22,445 bases of DNA, from positions 1-22,445 of the forward strand of contig DXYF01000035.1 of the NCBI GenBank assembly GCA_019415945.1, read 5' to 3'. Below, in pieces: positions 15,382-22,445 of the stretch (positions are counted from its first letter, which is position 1; every line of letters begins with the position of its first letter). Below the pieces are notes generated by a model. The model searched no databases, was not told the origin of the DNA, and worked only from the letters and a program-made list of their open reading frames with translations. The position numbers and the translations under genes were made by a program. Source of the stretch: Clostridiales bacterium. GTDB taxonomy: Bacteria; Bacillota; Clostridia; Oscillospirales; Acutalibacteraceae.

Positions 15382-16720
15382 GGAACCTGCTTTGTATGAT
15401 GCGAGCATTGTCCTTGACGCCTGTGCTGTTACAACTCACATTGACCGCAGCGCCAAAAGAATCATAAAACACGAGCAAATCCGTATAAACGAATATACGC
15501 TTTATGAGCTTGAGCTTCTGTCGCAGTTTCCTGAAGGCTTGTTCTATAAAAAGTCCGTACAGCTCCTTAATCTTGTATATGATGATTTTATTACTGTTGA
15601 TAAAGGTCTTAATACAGCGTTGGCACAGTACAATTCGAAACTGAACGGATTTATTTTCGTAACTGCCAGCAGACTGAGGGCTATTGAATATTTAGAAAGC
15701 ATCTTTTTTTCTGACAGTGCTGTTATTTTTCCCGATGAAGACGGAATAAATTTAACCTACTGTATTCTGAGCAACGACCTTAAGCATCGCAAACAATTCA
15801 TCTTATCTATGAAAAACTCAGCAGGTAACATTAATGAAAATATCGCTTCTCCCATTACATATTCAAACACAGGCGAAGTAAGTATGGAAGGAAAAAAATA
15901 CAAATTCTATGCCAAAGGCGGAGAAGGCACCTTATTTAAACGCAATGACACTATTCTTAAGCTGTATAACTACAAAACAAATAATCTCAAAGCTGAAAAA
16001 ATCTCCCTGCTGATTAAGGAAGAAAAAAAGCCGTCAGGCATTAACTCTTATGTTATGTTTCCGCAGAAATTGGTTGACTACAAATCAAACTCAGGATACA
16101 CTATGGAGAAAGCTGAGGGAGTAACGCTTACAAAAGCTCTTAAGGACATTTTTTATATGAAAATCATCACGGAAAAAGCAAATGAGATTTTTAAAAATAT
16201 ACTGTACGTTGTACTTGAAATAAATCTGAGGGGCATCGTACTGTCAGATATATCGAGCGACAATATTATGATAAATAAATTTGGCGAAGTGTTCTTTTGT
16301 GACATTGATTCTGCTCAGGTGAGTCACAACAATCTTTACTATGCAAGCGGTTGCTACAGACCGAAAGCTTCTGCGCCTAAAATAGCCAAAATAAGCATTA
16401 AGGAACCGAACAGACTCTCTTCATATATCCGCACGCAGGAGAATGACGCTTTTTCGCTGGCTGTATTGCTTTATGAGATATATATGGGAGGTTGTTCACC
16501 GCTCCATGCAACAGGCGAGCTTGGCTTGGCTAACTTTTACGAAAACACTTTTCCGCTGAATTATTACACAACTTCACGCTATGGAGTTCCGGCAAGTGTT
16601 CTTAACAGGTGGGTGAACCTTGACCTTGAATCCAGAATATTCTTTGTAGATACGTTTTCCGCAAAAATCAAACCCTGCATAGGAATGTTAATTAAATATG
16701 TCTTTGGGAGGACATCTTAA
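15311..16720 (+). CDS. PIN-like domain fused to an atypical Ser/Thr kinase (TerY-P triad kinase)
   Basis: 469 aa from the ATG at 15311, preferred over the one at 15281 because AAAGGAAG lies about 11 nt upstream. It overlaps the PP2C gene by 71 nt. The N-terminal 150 residues resemble a PIN ribonuclease fold: SIVLDACAVT (D36), YTLYELELLS (E66) and IFVTASRLRAIEYLE near 115-129, where PIN enzymes usually carry another Asp, here Ser, so activity is doubtful. The kinase part (about 195-469) has GGEGTLFK 203-210, ILKLY with K217, LSDISSDN 311-318 (D313, N318) and CDID 330-333 replacing DFG. Such DIS-x-DN kinases are typical of TerY-P/YegI-like loci. The expected role is to phosphorylate locus components. 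The PIN part may add RNA cleavage or serve only for binding. The kinase call is firm; the PIN call is moderate. Confidence 0.8.
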   Translation: MKPSTICRIPLKDFLKTARDIRSKEPALYDASIVLDACAVTTHIDRSAKRIIKHEQIRINEYTLYELELLSQFPEGLFYKKSVQLLNLVYDDFITVDKGLNTALAQYNSKLNGFIFVTASRLRAIEYLESIFFSDSAVIFPDEDGINLTYCILSNDLKHRKQFILSMKNSAGNINENIASPITYSNTGEVSMEGKKYKFYAKGGEGTLFKRNDTILKLYNYKTNNLKAEKISLLIKEEKKPSGINSYVMFPQKLVDYKSNSGYTMEKAEGVTLTKALKDIFYMKIITEKANEIFKNILYVVLEINLRGIVLSDISSDNIMINKFGEVFFCDIDSAQVSHNNLYYASGCYRPKASAPKIAKISIKEPNRLSSYIRTQENDAFSLAVLLYEIYMGGCSPLHATGELGLANFYENTFPLNYYTTSRYGVPASVLNRWVNLDLESRIFFVDTFSAKIKPCIGMLIKYVFGRTS

Positions 16721-16738
16721 ATTATCGGTATCAGTAAC

Positions 16739-16786
16739 AACAAAAGCGGTTTATCTCAGTAAAAACTGTGACAAGCCGCTTTTGTT
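16739..16786. terminator. Bidirectional intrinsic terminator between convergent genes
   Basis: AACAAAAGCGG (16739-16749) pairs perfectly with CCGCTTTTGTT (16776-16786). T-rich sequence occurs in the distal arm on either strand. It lies 19 nt after the kinase stop and on the downstream side of the opposing IMPase-family gene, so it can end both operons. Confidence 0.65.
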
Positions 16787-16973
16787 AATAAAGTATTTAA
16801 TTTTTCATAGTTAGGCAGTAAATTTGCAATTAAACACAAGCATCTTTATTTCCTGTACCCATTTTCCTGCAACACTCTCAAAAGTTCGCTGAACCTAATA
16901 TATAGCCTGAACAGATGCGTTATTAATAACAATGTCTTCGTTGATTTGTAATACGCGTTAAAAGATAAGACAT
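16787..16973. other. AT-rich intergenic stretch, nothing recognised
   Basis: About 190 nt between the terminator and the end of the leftward IMPase-family gene. No open frame with a ribosome site, no RNA gene and no repeat was recognised. Confidence 0.5.
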
Positions 16974-17750
16974 TTATGAATCTACACTTTGAATAGTAGA
17001 AAGCAAAAAATCATATGCTTTTTTACTTCCGCAAACCAAACTGGTTGGAAGAATATATTTAATTTCTTGCCCGGACCAATCACTCATCTGACCACCACAT
17101 TCTCTTAATATCAATCCTGCAGCTGCATAATCCCAAGGCTTGAGTTCTTTCTCAAAATATCCATTGATTCTGCCTGAAGCGACATAGCAAATAGTCAAAG
17201 CCGAAGAACAGATTCTTCTCAAATCAAGACAGCTTTTGAAAACAGTTTTTGCTATCTCAAATGCTGTGTCAGCATGTTGTTTTCTGGTAGAACCGGCGCC
17301 AAACTCTATAAGGCAGTTTTTCAACTCTCTGTCGCTTATAGCAGGTAATTTTTTTCCGTTGTAAAACGCTCCATTACCACGAAATCCGACAAACAAATCA
17401 TCATTAAAAGGATTATATACGACGCCAAACTCAATCACTTCATTAACGCACAATGCCAATGAGACAGAACAAATATTGTATCCATAAACTAAGTTAGTTG
17501 TGCCGTCAATGGGATCTAAAATCCATCGTGTAGACACGAACTCTTTTTCATCTTCCTCGCTCATAAAGCCAATTTCAGGCGTAATTATCAAAAGCTCTTT
17601 TTTTAGATAATTACTGATTTGGAGGTCAACTTCGGTTACATAATCTGCTTCACCCTTCATTTTTATTTGATTCCTTAACGATTCATCAAGAACGATACTC
17701 TTAGTGCTTTTAACCGCTTCAATAATTCTGTCGTAATCAATACTTATCAT
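16974..17750 (-). CDS. Inositol monophosphatase-family phosphatase
   Basis: 258 aa, ATG preceded by AAGGAAAAATAAA. All family signatures are present: DYVTEVD near 37-43, GFMSEEDE near 62-69 (metal-binding Glu), WILDPIDGTTNLVYG near 77-91 (metal-binding Asp pair) and the C-terminal ELKPWDYAAAGLILRECGG (catalytic Asp). The length is normal. These Mg-dependent, lithium-sensitive-type enzymes remove phosphate from inositol phosphates, sugar phosphates or 3'-phosphoadenosine nucleotides (CysQ/BPNT branch); the substrate cannot be told from sequence alone. It is the second gene after a HAD phosphatase (50-nt gap), and both are divergent from the TIR-NACHT operon. It could be ordinary metabolism or nucleotide/NAD-product processing linked to the TIR system (speculative). 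Confidence 0.93.
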   Translation of the reverse strand: MISIDYDRIIEAVKSTKSIVLDESLRNQIKMKGEADYVTEVDLQISNYLKKELLIITPEIGFMSEEDEKEFVSTRWILDPIDGTTNLVYGYNICSVSLALCVNEVIEFGVVYNPFNDDLFVGFRGNGAFYNGKKLPAISDRELKNCLIEFGAGSTRKQHADTAFEIAKTVFKSCLDLRRICSSALTICYVASGRINGYFEKELKPWDYAAAGLILRECGGQMSDWSGQEIKYILPTSLVCGSKKAYDFLLSTIQSVDS

Positions 17751-17800
17751 TTTATTTTTCCTTTTTTATCAAGTTTCATAAATTTCTTCTGCACTTATGA

Positions 17801-18373
17801 TTAGTTGTATCCATAAACTCTGAAATAACTTGCACCGCAATTCTGTGCAGCCTTGATTCCGACATCGGAATCCTCAAAAACTATAGTTTGCTTTGAAGTT
17901 ACCTTAAAATAATCCATTGCTATCTCGAAACTGTCAGGAGACGGCTTAGGCGTTTTAATATCCTCATGCGTAATTATGAGGTCAAATCTGTTTTTGTCAG
18001 AAAAAGCCTCGAGAATTTCAGTAGCATTTTTTCTATTAGCATTTGTTACTAATGCAATGAAATACTGATTTCTGATTTGTTCTATGATGTTAAATAGATG
18101 GTTATTCCTTTTAGCATACTTTATATTATCAGAATAAAGAGTCTTTTTTATCGAATGAACATAGTTCATTTCATCTTCCGAGATACCTTGTGCTATCTTT
18201 GGCAAAAACAATTTATAATGAATTGAATTACAATACTTACTGTAAAAATCAAGATCTACATCGACATTATAATTAATTTGGCTCAATGCTTCTTTATATG
18301 AACGATAATTGACCTCTTTTGTGTCGTACAATGTCCCATCTAAATCAAAAATCGCTAACAACTTATTTGTCAC
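17801..18373 (-). CDS. HAD-superfamily hydrolase (phosphoglycolate phosphatase/beta-phosphoglucomutase-like)
   Basis: 190 aa. GTG start with GGGGAG five nt upstream. The four HAD motifs are visible: FDLDGTLYD (nucleophile Asp, acid/base Asp), LVTNAN (motif II), the lysine in TPKPSPDSF (motif III) and VFEDSDVGIKAA (motif IV acidic pair). A small helical cap lies between motifs I and II, as in subfamily I enzymes. It probably dephosphorylates a small phosphorylated metabolite; the exact substrate is unknown. It is the first gene of a two-gene operon with the IMPase-family gene and has a good promoter at 18410-18438. Two phosphatases of different folds in one operon suggest consecutive or alternative dephosphorylation of sugar or nucleotide phosphates. 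Confidence 0.9.
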   Translation of the reverse strand: MTNKLLAIFDLDGTLYDTKEVNYRSYKEALSQINYNVDVDLDFYSKYCNSIHYKLFLPKIAQGISEDEMNYVHSIKKTLYSDNIKYAKRNNHLFNIIEQIRNQYFIALVTNANRKNATEILEAFSDKNRFDLIITHEDIKTPKPSPDSFEIAMDYFKVTSKQTIVFEDSDVGIKAAQNCGASYFRVYGYN

Positions 18374-18409
18374 ACTATCTCCCCTATTTCATCAATATTA
18401 CTTTAAATA

Positions 18410-18438
18410 AGTATAACTCAAGAATCCGGAATTTTCAA
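18410..18438 (-). promoter_or_regulatory. Sigma-A-like promoter for the HAD-IMPase operon
   Basis: On the minus strand, TTGAAA (18438-18433), a 17-nt spacer and TATACT (18415-18410), about 37 nt upstream of the GTG start. Confidence 0.65.
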
Positions 18439-18477
18439 TATAAAGTCGTTTTAAATAAATGCAGTTACTAAAATATC

Positions 18478-18506
18478 TTTACAATCTTTGAGTCTTGAAT
18501 TATAAT
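18478..18506 (+). promoter_or_regulatory. Sigma-A-like promoter for the TIR-NACHT/MBL operon
   Basis: TTTACA (18478-18483), a 17-nt spacer and a perfect TATAAT (18501-18506), 50 nt upstream of the ATG. With the opposite promoter about 40 nt away it forms a compact divergent pair that one regulator could control. Confidence 0.7.
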
Positions 18507-18556
18507 TAAAATAGTAGTTTAACGCAATTATATTGATTAATTGGTGAGGGGTTCCA

Positions 18557-21340
18557 ATGAAAATATTTATGAGCTACGGTCATGACGAATACGAGGTCCT
18601 GGCAAAAAAAATAAAACGTGATTTAGAAGAGGAAGGCTTTGATGTATGGATTGATAAGGAACATATCCGAGGAACCGCAGACTGGGAAAACGCTATTGAA
18701 GCAGGTATAAATTCGTCTGATTGGGTTGTCTTATTAATGACCGAGCACTCTGTCAGACGACCTGATGGAGTTTGTCTGGATGAAATTAGTTACGCTAGGT
18801 TTTTAGGCAAGAATATAGCTCCAATAATGATACAGGATGTTAAACCTCCACTTTGCATTGCCCGAATTCAATGGATAGATATGAAAAACTTCATAGTTAC
18901 CGGGAAGCCCTATTTTGATGAAGAAGCATATTTAAAGCGAAAAGAGGAACTGCTCGCAATTCTTCACGGGCTACAAAAAATTAATTCTGAAAGCGGACAG
19001 TTATCATTACGTCAAAAGCTAAACCCTGTAGACAACGATGTTTTCTCTGAGTTTTTCAGAAAGGAATTCTACGGAAGAAAAAAGCTTATTGATAAATACG
19101 ATCAATGGTACAAAAGTGAAAATCGGATTCTATGGCTTCGCGGTAATGCCGGAACCGGTAAAACTTCGTTTATTGCACACATAAGTAATTTAAGAGAAGA
19201 GATTCAAGCTGTACATTTTTGCAGATACAATGACAATGAACGAGCTAATCCAAAAAGAGCGATTATGTCATTAGCCTACTATATGTCAACACAGATTCTG
19301 GATTATCGTGAGGAGTTGATCAAACTTCAAGACTTAGGAAAGCTAATTGAAAAGAGTACAAGCAGGCTGTTTGAATATCTTATTATTGAACCTCTCCAAA
19401 AGATACAATATCACAAACAGCCAATGGTTATTATTATTGACGCCTTAGATGAAGCAACCTTTAACGGCAGAAATGAGCTTGCAGATATCGTTGCGTTTCA
19501 TTTCTTAAAAACACCGCACTGGTTAAAATTAATTGTTACAAGCAGAAACGAAGCACTGCTGAAGCGTAAGCTATCTCCTTTTCTTTGCATTGATATTTCC
19601 GATGACAAAGAAAACCACTCAGATATACGAGGTTATCTTTCAACCTATTTAAAAGATTATCTTCCGACAGGAAAAAGCAAAGATCATATTTTAGATGTAA
19701 TTACACAAAAAAGCGAAGGACTGTTTCTGTACGCCAAGACAGTTGCTGATGAAATAAGAAAAGGAAAACTGTCTGTTAAAAATACTGATGAGTTTCCGGA
19801 CGGATTAACTGGAATATATCTTAATTACTTTAACCGCATTTTTGATAAAGAACAATCTTTCTCCTACAAAAAAGATATCAGACCTGTGATGGAAGTGCTT
19901 TGCACAACATATGCCCCCATAAAGCCGGAAAATTTGTGTGAAATATTAGACATAGATGAATATGACATTGATGATATTCTGGAATTGTTGCAAGAGATGT
20001 TTCCAATCAAAAACGGATTCATCGAACCATTGCATAAAAGTCTCATCGACTGGCTGACTACGCCTCAAAACAGCGGAGAATACCGAGTATCAGCAAAAAA
20101 AGGTCATAAACGTTTTTCTGATTTTCTGCTCAAGTATTATAATATGGATTATTGGAAAACATATTCTATAAAACATCTTTGTAAGCATCTTCTTGCCGGT
20201 GGCAATTACCAAGAAGCTATCGCCTGTCTAAACGATTTATCCCGACAGAACACACGTATTTCGATTATAGGGTTAGATAGTGCTCTGAGAGAATATATTC
20301 ATGAAATCACAATGCTTAATTCGGTTTCCTTCGATTATGTATGCAGTGTATTCAGCAATAATACCTTTATATCTCTTTTTTCTAAACACCGCAAGTTTTT
20401 GTATAATTCCGGATTATACTTTAATCTAAAGATATGTGGACTAAGTGATTTTCTCAAGCAAAAAAACAACAGTTGGGATATCAACGCTGAAATCGGAATC
20501 TCGTATTATTATTACATAACAGAAGAATTCAATAGAACTATTGAATTAGTCACCAATCTGTTATCCAAAAACGATCTCGATTTTGTGATGGAGGAAGAGC
20601 TTCTGAACCTTATCGGGCTATGTTATCGAAAACATGTTGATTTTGTAAAAGCCAAGGAACAGTTTTTATCTGCATACAAAATAGGACATGAGCATAATGA
20701 ATCTTATTATCAGTCCACTGCTCTAATCAATCTTGGTAAAATATCTTACCACGAGCTTGATTGGGACTCGGCTGCAAAATGGAACAAAAAAGGTATATCT
20801 TGCCTTGAAGATGAAATAGCTAACGTGGAGAACAATGATTACAAAATAACTTTATTATTGTTTTTGGCTGAATATCATCGTCTGGTAGCAGAATGTTTAA
20901 TATGGTCAGGCAATCTCGCCGAGGTAAAAAAAGAGCTTGATGAAGCAAAAATAATTTATAATCAAATCTCTGCTCGTGACAGATACTACATACGATTCTT
21001 ATACACATCAGCCTTCGGTCGTTTACTAAGCGGTGAGTACCAAAGCACATTTGATGAATGCGGTTTACTTTTTAAGCAGGCAACCAGCAAATACGATAAA
21101 TCACAGATTCTATTCTATCAATCCATAGCTGCTCTAAAACTCGGAATGAATGATGGGGCAATTTTGTGTGCAAAGCAGGCGTATGAATTGGCTATCAACA
21201 TTGAGGCCTGGTTAGAAGCAGAAGAAATCGCTACAGTAGCTACTTTAGCCGGTAGCCTTGAGTTGCTTTCGCAAAATCCGGAAAACCCATTTATTGAAAA
21301 ATGGATTATTCACGCACGTTCATTTATCGAAAAACTTTAA
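18557..21340 (+). CDS. TIR-NACHT-TPR STAND immune-type ATPase
   Basis: 927 aa, ATG with GAGGGG upstream. The N-terminal TIR domain (1 to about 115) has FMSYGHDEYEVLAKKI, FDVWIDKE and the putative NADase glutamate E76 in CLDEISYA. A NACHT-type STAND ATPase follows: Walker A GNAGTGKTS 196-204, Walker B IIIDALDEA 292-300 (DALDE signature) and the TSR sensor in LIVTSRNE. A winged-helix-like region comes next (about 430-520). TPR-like helical repeats occupy about 645-905 (for example EELLNLIGLCYRKHVDFVKAKEQF). In such proteins the repeats sense a trigger, the ATPase oligomerises, and TIR degrades NAD+ or makes a nucleotide signal, leading to abortive infection. Catalytic residues look intact. It is first in an operon with an MBL-fold gene 12 nt downstream. 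A defence role is inferred from architecture; the trigger is unknown. Confidence 0.92.
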   Translation: MKIFMSYGHDEYEVLAKKIKRDLEEEGFDVWIDKEHIRGTADWENAIEAGINSSDWVVLLMTEHSVRRPDGVCLDEISYARFLGKNIAPIMIQDVKPPLCIARIQWIDMKNFIVTGKPYFDEEAYLKRKEELLAILHGLQKINSESGQLSLRQKLNPVDNDVFSEFFRKEFYGRKKLIDKYDQWYKSENRILWLRGNAGTGKTSFIAHISNLREEIQAVHFCRYNDNERANPKRAIMSLAYYMSTQILDYREELIKLQDLGKLIEKSTSRLFEYLIIEPLQKIQYHKQPMVIIIDALDEATFNGRNELADIVAFHFLKTPHWLKLIVTSRNEALLKRKLSPFLCIDISDDKENHSDIRGYLSTYLKDYLPTGKSKDHILDVITQKSEGLFLYAKTVADEIRKGKLSVKNTDEFPDGLTGIYLNYFNRIFDKEQSFSYKKDIRPVMEVLCTTYAPIKPENLCEILDIDEYDIDDILELLQEMFPIKNGFIEPLHKSLIDWLTTPQNSGEYRVSAKKGHKRFSDFLLKYYNMDYWKTYSIKHLCKHLLAGGNYQEAIACLNDLSRQNTRISIIGLDSALREYIHEITMLNSVSFDYVCSVFSNNTFISLFSKHRKFLYNSGLYFNLKICGLSDFLKQKNNSWDINAEIGISYYYYITEEFNRTIELVTNLLSKNDLDFVMEEELLNLIGLCYRKHVDFVKAKEQFLSAYKIGHEHNESYYQSTALINLGKISYHELDWDSAAKWNKKGISCLEDEIANVENNDYKITLLLFLAEYHRLVAECLIWSGNLAEVKKELDEAKIIYNQISARDRYYIRFLYTSAFGRLLSGEYQSTFDECGLLFKQATSKYDKSQILFYQSIAALKLGMNDGAILCAKQAYELAINIEAWLEAEEIATVATLAGSLELLSQNPENPFIEKWIIHARSFIEKL

Positions 21341-21352
21341 TGAGGTGATTTT

Positions 21353-22099
21353 ATGCAATTATACTTATTGGGATGTAACGGTTGGATTCCGGGAAAGAAT
21401 GAAACAAGCTGTTTTCTGATAGAGCACAAGAACAAGCTGATTATGCTCGACTTAGGAACCGGTGTGTCTAATCTTTCCAAATACAAAAGTATTCTTGATG
21501 AATATGACGAATTAACAGTTATACTTAGTCATTATCACCTGGATCATACTATTGGAATCATTTATCTTTTACCATACTTAAAAGATAAAAAGCTTGTTAT
21601 CTACGGTCCGGGAAAGCCATATTATTCTATGTCCACAGAAGAATATCTTTCTGCATTATTGAGAACAGAATTTTTTTCAAGGCCATTACTTAAAATCGCA
21701 AAAGAAGTGAAATGCCACGACTATACAACAGAAGGTTTTAAAATAGGCGATGTTAAAATTGATATAAAGAAACAAATCCATTCGTCTCCGTCTTTTCAGA
21801 TTTGCATTGATAAGAAACTCATTTATGCAACAGATACAGCTTTCCAAGCAGATTTGTTTTCTGATGTTACTGCTGACTCTGTTCTATTGCACGAATGTTG
21901 GGATGTCGCTGATTTCGGTAACGCTAAGCACTCATCGTTACCGCTGCTCATTAACGGGTTAAAAAACAAGGGTTTACTAAAGGTTATCCTTATTCACCTG
22001 AATCCGGAGTGGACTACTACCGATGAGAAAATAATTAACAATCAAATATCCGGGACTAATTTTTGTTTAGGGTATGATGGTATGTCTTTTGACATTTAA
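21353..22099 (+). CDS. Metallo-beta-lactamase-fold hydrolase (RNase Z/PhnP-like)
   Basis: 248 aa, ATG behind GAGGTG. Metal-binding motifs: SHYHLDHT giving H60, H62, D64, H65; H142 in the IHSSPSFQI strand; D160 in YATDTAF; and a late histidine H214 in LIHLNPEW. The arrangement resembles the RNase Z/PhnP branch of the fold, which hydrolyses phosphodiesters (tRNA 3' ends, cyclic phosphates), rather than true beta-lactamases. It starts 12 nt after the TIR-NACHT stop, so it is almost certainly co-expressed and functionally tied to it. In AVAST type I an MBL-fold protein likewise accompanies a STAND ATPase. Possible jobs are a nuclease effector, removal of a TIR-made nucleotide signal, or self-protection (inference). 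Confidence 0.88.
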   Translation: MQLYLLGCNGWIPGKNETSCFLIEHKNKLIMLDLGTGVSNLSKYKSILDEYDELTVILSHYHLDHTIGIIYLLPYLKDKKLVIYGPGKPYYSMSTEEYLSALLRTEFFSRPLLKIAKEVKCHDYTTEGFKIGDVKIDIKKQIHSSPSFQICIDKKLIYATDTAFQADLFSDVTADSVLLHECWDVADFGNAKHSSLPLLINGLKNKGLLKVILIHLNPEWTTTDEKIINNQISGTNFCLGYDGMSFDI

Positions 22100-22358
22100 T
22101 GTCATTATTGTTAGTAACAAAGCAAAAGATGTAACTGCATTCCATAAAAGAATCGGTCTGCGAGAACGCTCTGGACTCTCAGGTCTGCTTCCCGATATAA
22201 CTACAGTTTATTCGGCAAACTTTGATTGCCAATTCAGGCACACATGCCGTGTCCCTACGGATGTCGAATACTCCCTTTATAGCTGTATGCCAAAGCTTGA
22301 ACTAAAAGAATGGTAAAACGGAATTTACAAAACGCCAGCCGTACAAAGCAATATAGTC
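22100..22358 (+). other. Non-coding or degraded stretch after the MBL gene
   Basis: An 80-codon open frame (22074-22316) overlaps the MBL 3' end and has no ribosome site at its start. Its product (for example DCQFRHTCRVPTDVEYSLYSC) matches no family I know and may be a gene remnant. I see no RNA gene, and no convincing terminator for the MBL operon. Confidence 0.35.
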
Positions 22359-22387
22359 TTGACATGTTTTCATGTACACGTTATTAT
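22359..22387 (+). promoter_or_regulatory. Strong promoter with operator-like palindrome, reading out of the window
   Basis: TTGACA (22359-22364), a 17-nt spacer and TATTAT (22382-22387), near-consensus. The inverted repeat ACATG-TTTT-CATGT (22362-22375) overlaps the -35 and spacer, where a repressor could bind. The gene it serves begins at or beyond the right edge. An open frame from GTG at 22411 reads MVVNQLAVFLI to the window end but lacks a ribosome site. Confidence 0.6.
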
Positions 22388-22398
22388 ATATATCTCCT

Positions 22399-22416
22399 AT
22401 AAAAAGTCAAGTGGTA
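22399..22416 (+). repeat. Right copy of a short inverted flanking repeat
   Basis: Partner of 25-41 (17 of 18 nt shared, one gap). It lies inside a small imperfect palindrome region: CAAGTGGT...ACCAACTTG at 22408-22429. Confidence 0.3.
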
Positions 22417-22445
22417 GTTAACCAACTTGCTGTATTTTTAATATT

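Noticed and set aside
11917..16720. Full tellurite-resistance (Ter) operon
   Set aside because: Only the TerY-P triad-like genes are present. No TerC membrane protein or TerD-family protein occurs in the window, so no tellurite role is claimed.
22074..22316. 80-aa open frame overlapping the MBL gene end
   Set aside because: No ribosome site, overlap with a clear gene and no recognisable family. Mentioned only as a possible remnant.
1..22445. tRNA, rRNA, CRISPR arrays, insertion sequences, integrase or origin
   Set aside because: Looked for on both strands by eye; nothing convincing was found.

Overview
The window looks like an accessory, defence-type island from a low-GC Gram-positive bacterium. 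A gut clostridium (Ruminococcus/Oscillospirales-like) is my guess. The grounds are AT-rich DNA, strong AGGAGG-type ribosome binding sites, sigma-A-like promoters with 17-nt spacers, and Firmicute-style protein composition. No housekeeping gene, rRNA, tRNA, CRISPR array or insertion sequence was seen.

Left block (1-16720): a dense phospho-signalling locus transcribed outward from a divergent control region near 11.75-11.9 kb. Leftward, in order: a possible 32-40 aa small protein, a PP2C phosphatase, a membrane-anchored FHA protein, a FtsW/RodA-type polymerase and a class B penicillin-binding protein. After a gap with a 12-bp hairpin and a new promoter come a 994-aa protein of unknown family and a 1406-aa multidomain protein. 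That last protein carries a Ser/Thr kinase, a TrkA-N-like Rossmann domain, a RyR-like segment, a CARF-like region and a Card1/Can2-type PD-(D/E)XK nuclease. Rightward are a Ser/Thr kinase with Sel1/TPR-like repeats, a TerY-like vWA protein, a second PP2C phosphatase, and a PIN-like domain fused to an atypical kinase. The last three match the TerY-phosphorylation (TerY-P) triad, the same components as E. coli yegL/yegK/yegI.

The block therefore joins three kinases, two related phosphatases, one phosphothreonine reader, a peptidoglycan polymerase/transpeptidase pair and two nuclease-like domains. The PP2C-FHA-RodA-PbpA set resembles the actinobacterial fhaB-pstP-rodA-pbpA-pknA-pknB operon. My working model, which is inference, is a phosphorylation-gated stress or anti-phage system. 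It would link envelope synthesis to a nuclease effector, with kinases and phosphatases setting the threshold.

Right block (16974-22100): a bidirectional terminator separates it from the left block. A strong divergent promoter pair drives HAD hydrolase-inositol monophosphatase family genes leftward and TIR-NACHT-TPR plus a metallo-beta-lactamase-fold gene rightward. The rightward pair looks like a STAND-type immune system with a TIR NADase effector, and it recalls the MBL + STAND pairing of AVAST type I.

Edges: the leftward operon may continue beyond position 1. A strong promoter at 22359-22387 points out of the right edge. A 17/18-nt sequence lies in inverted orientation near the two ends (25-41 and 22399-22416).
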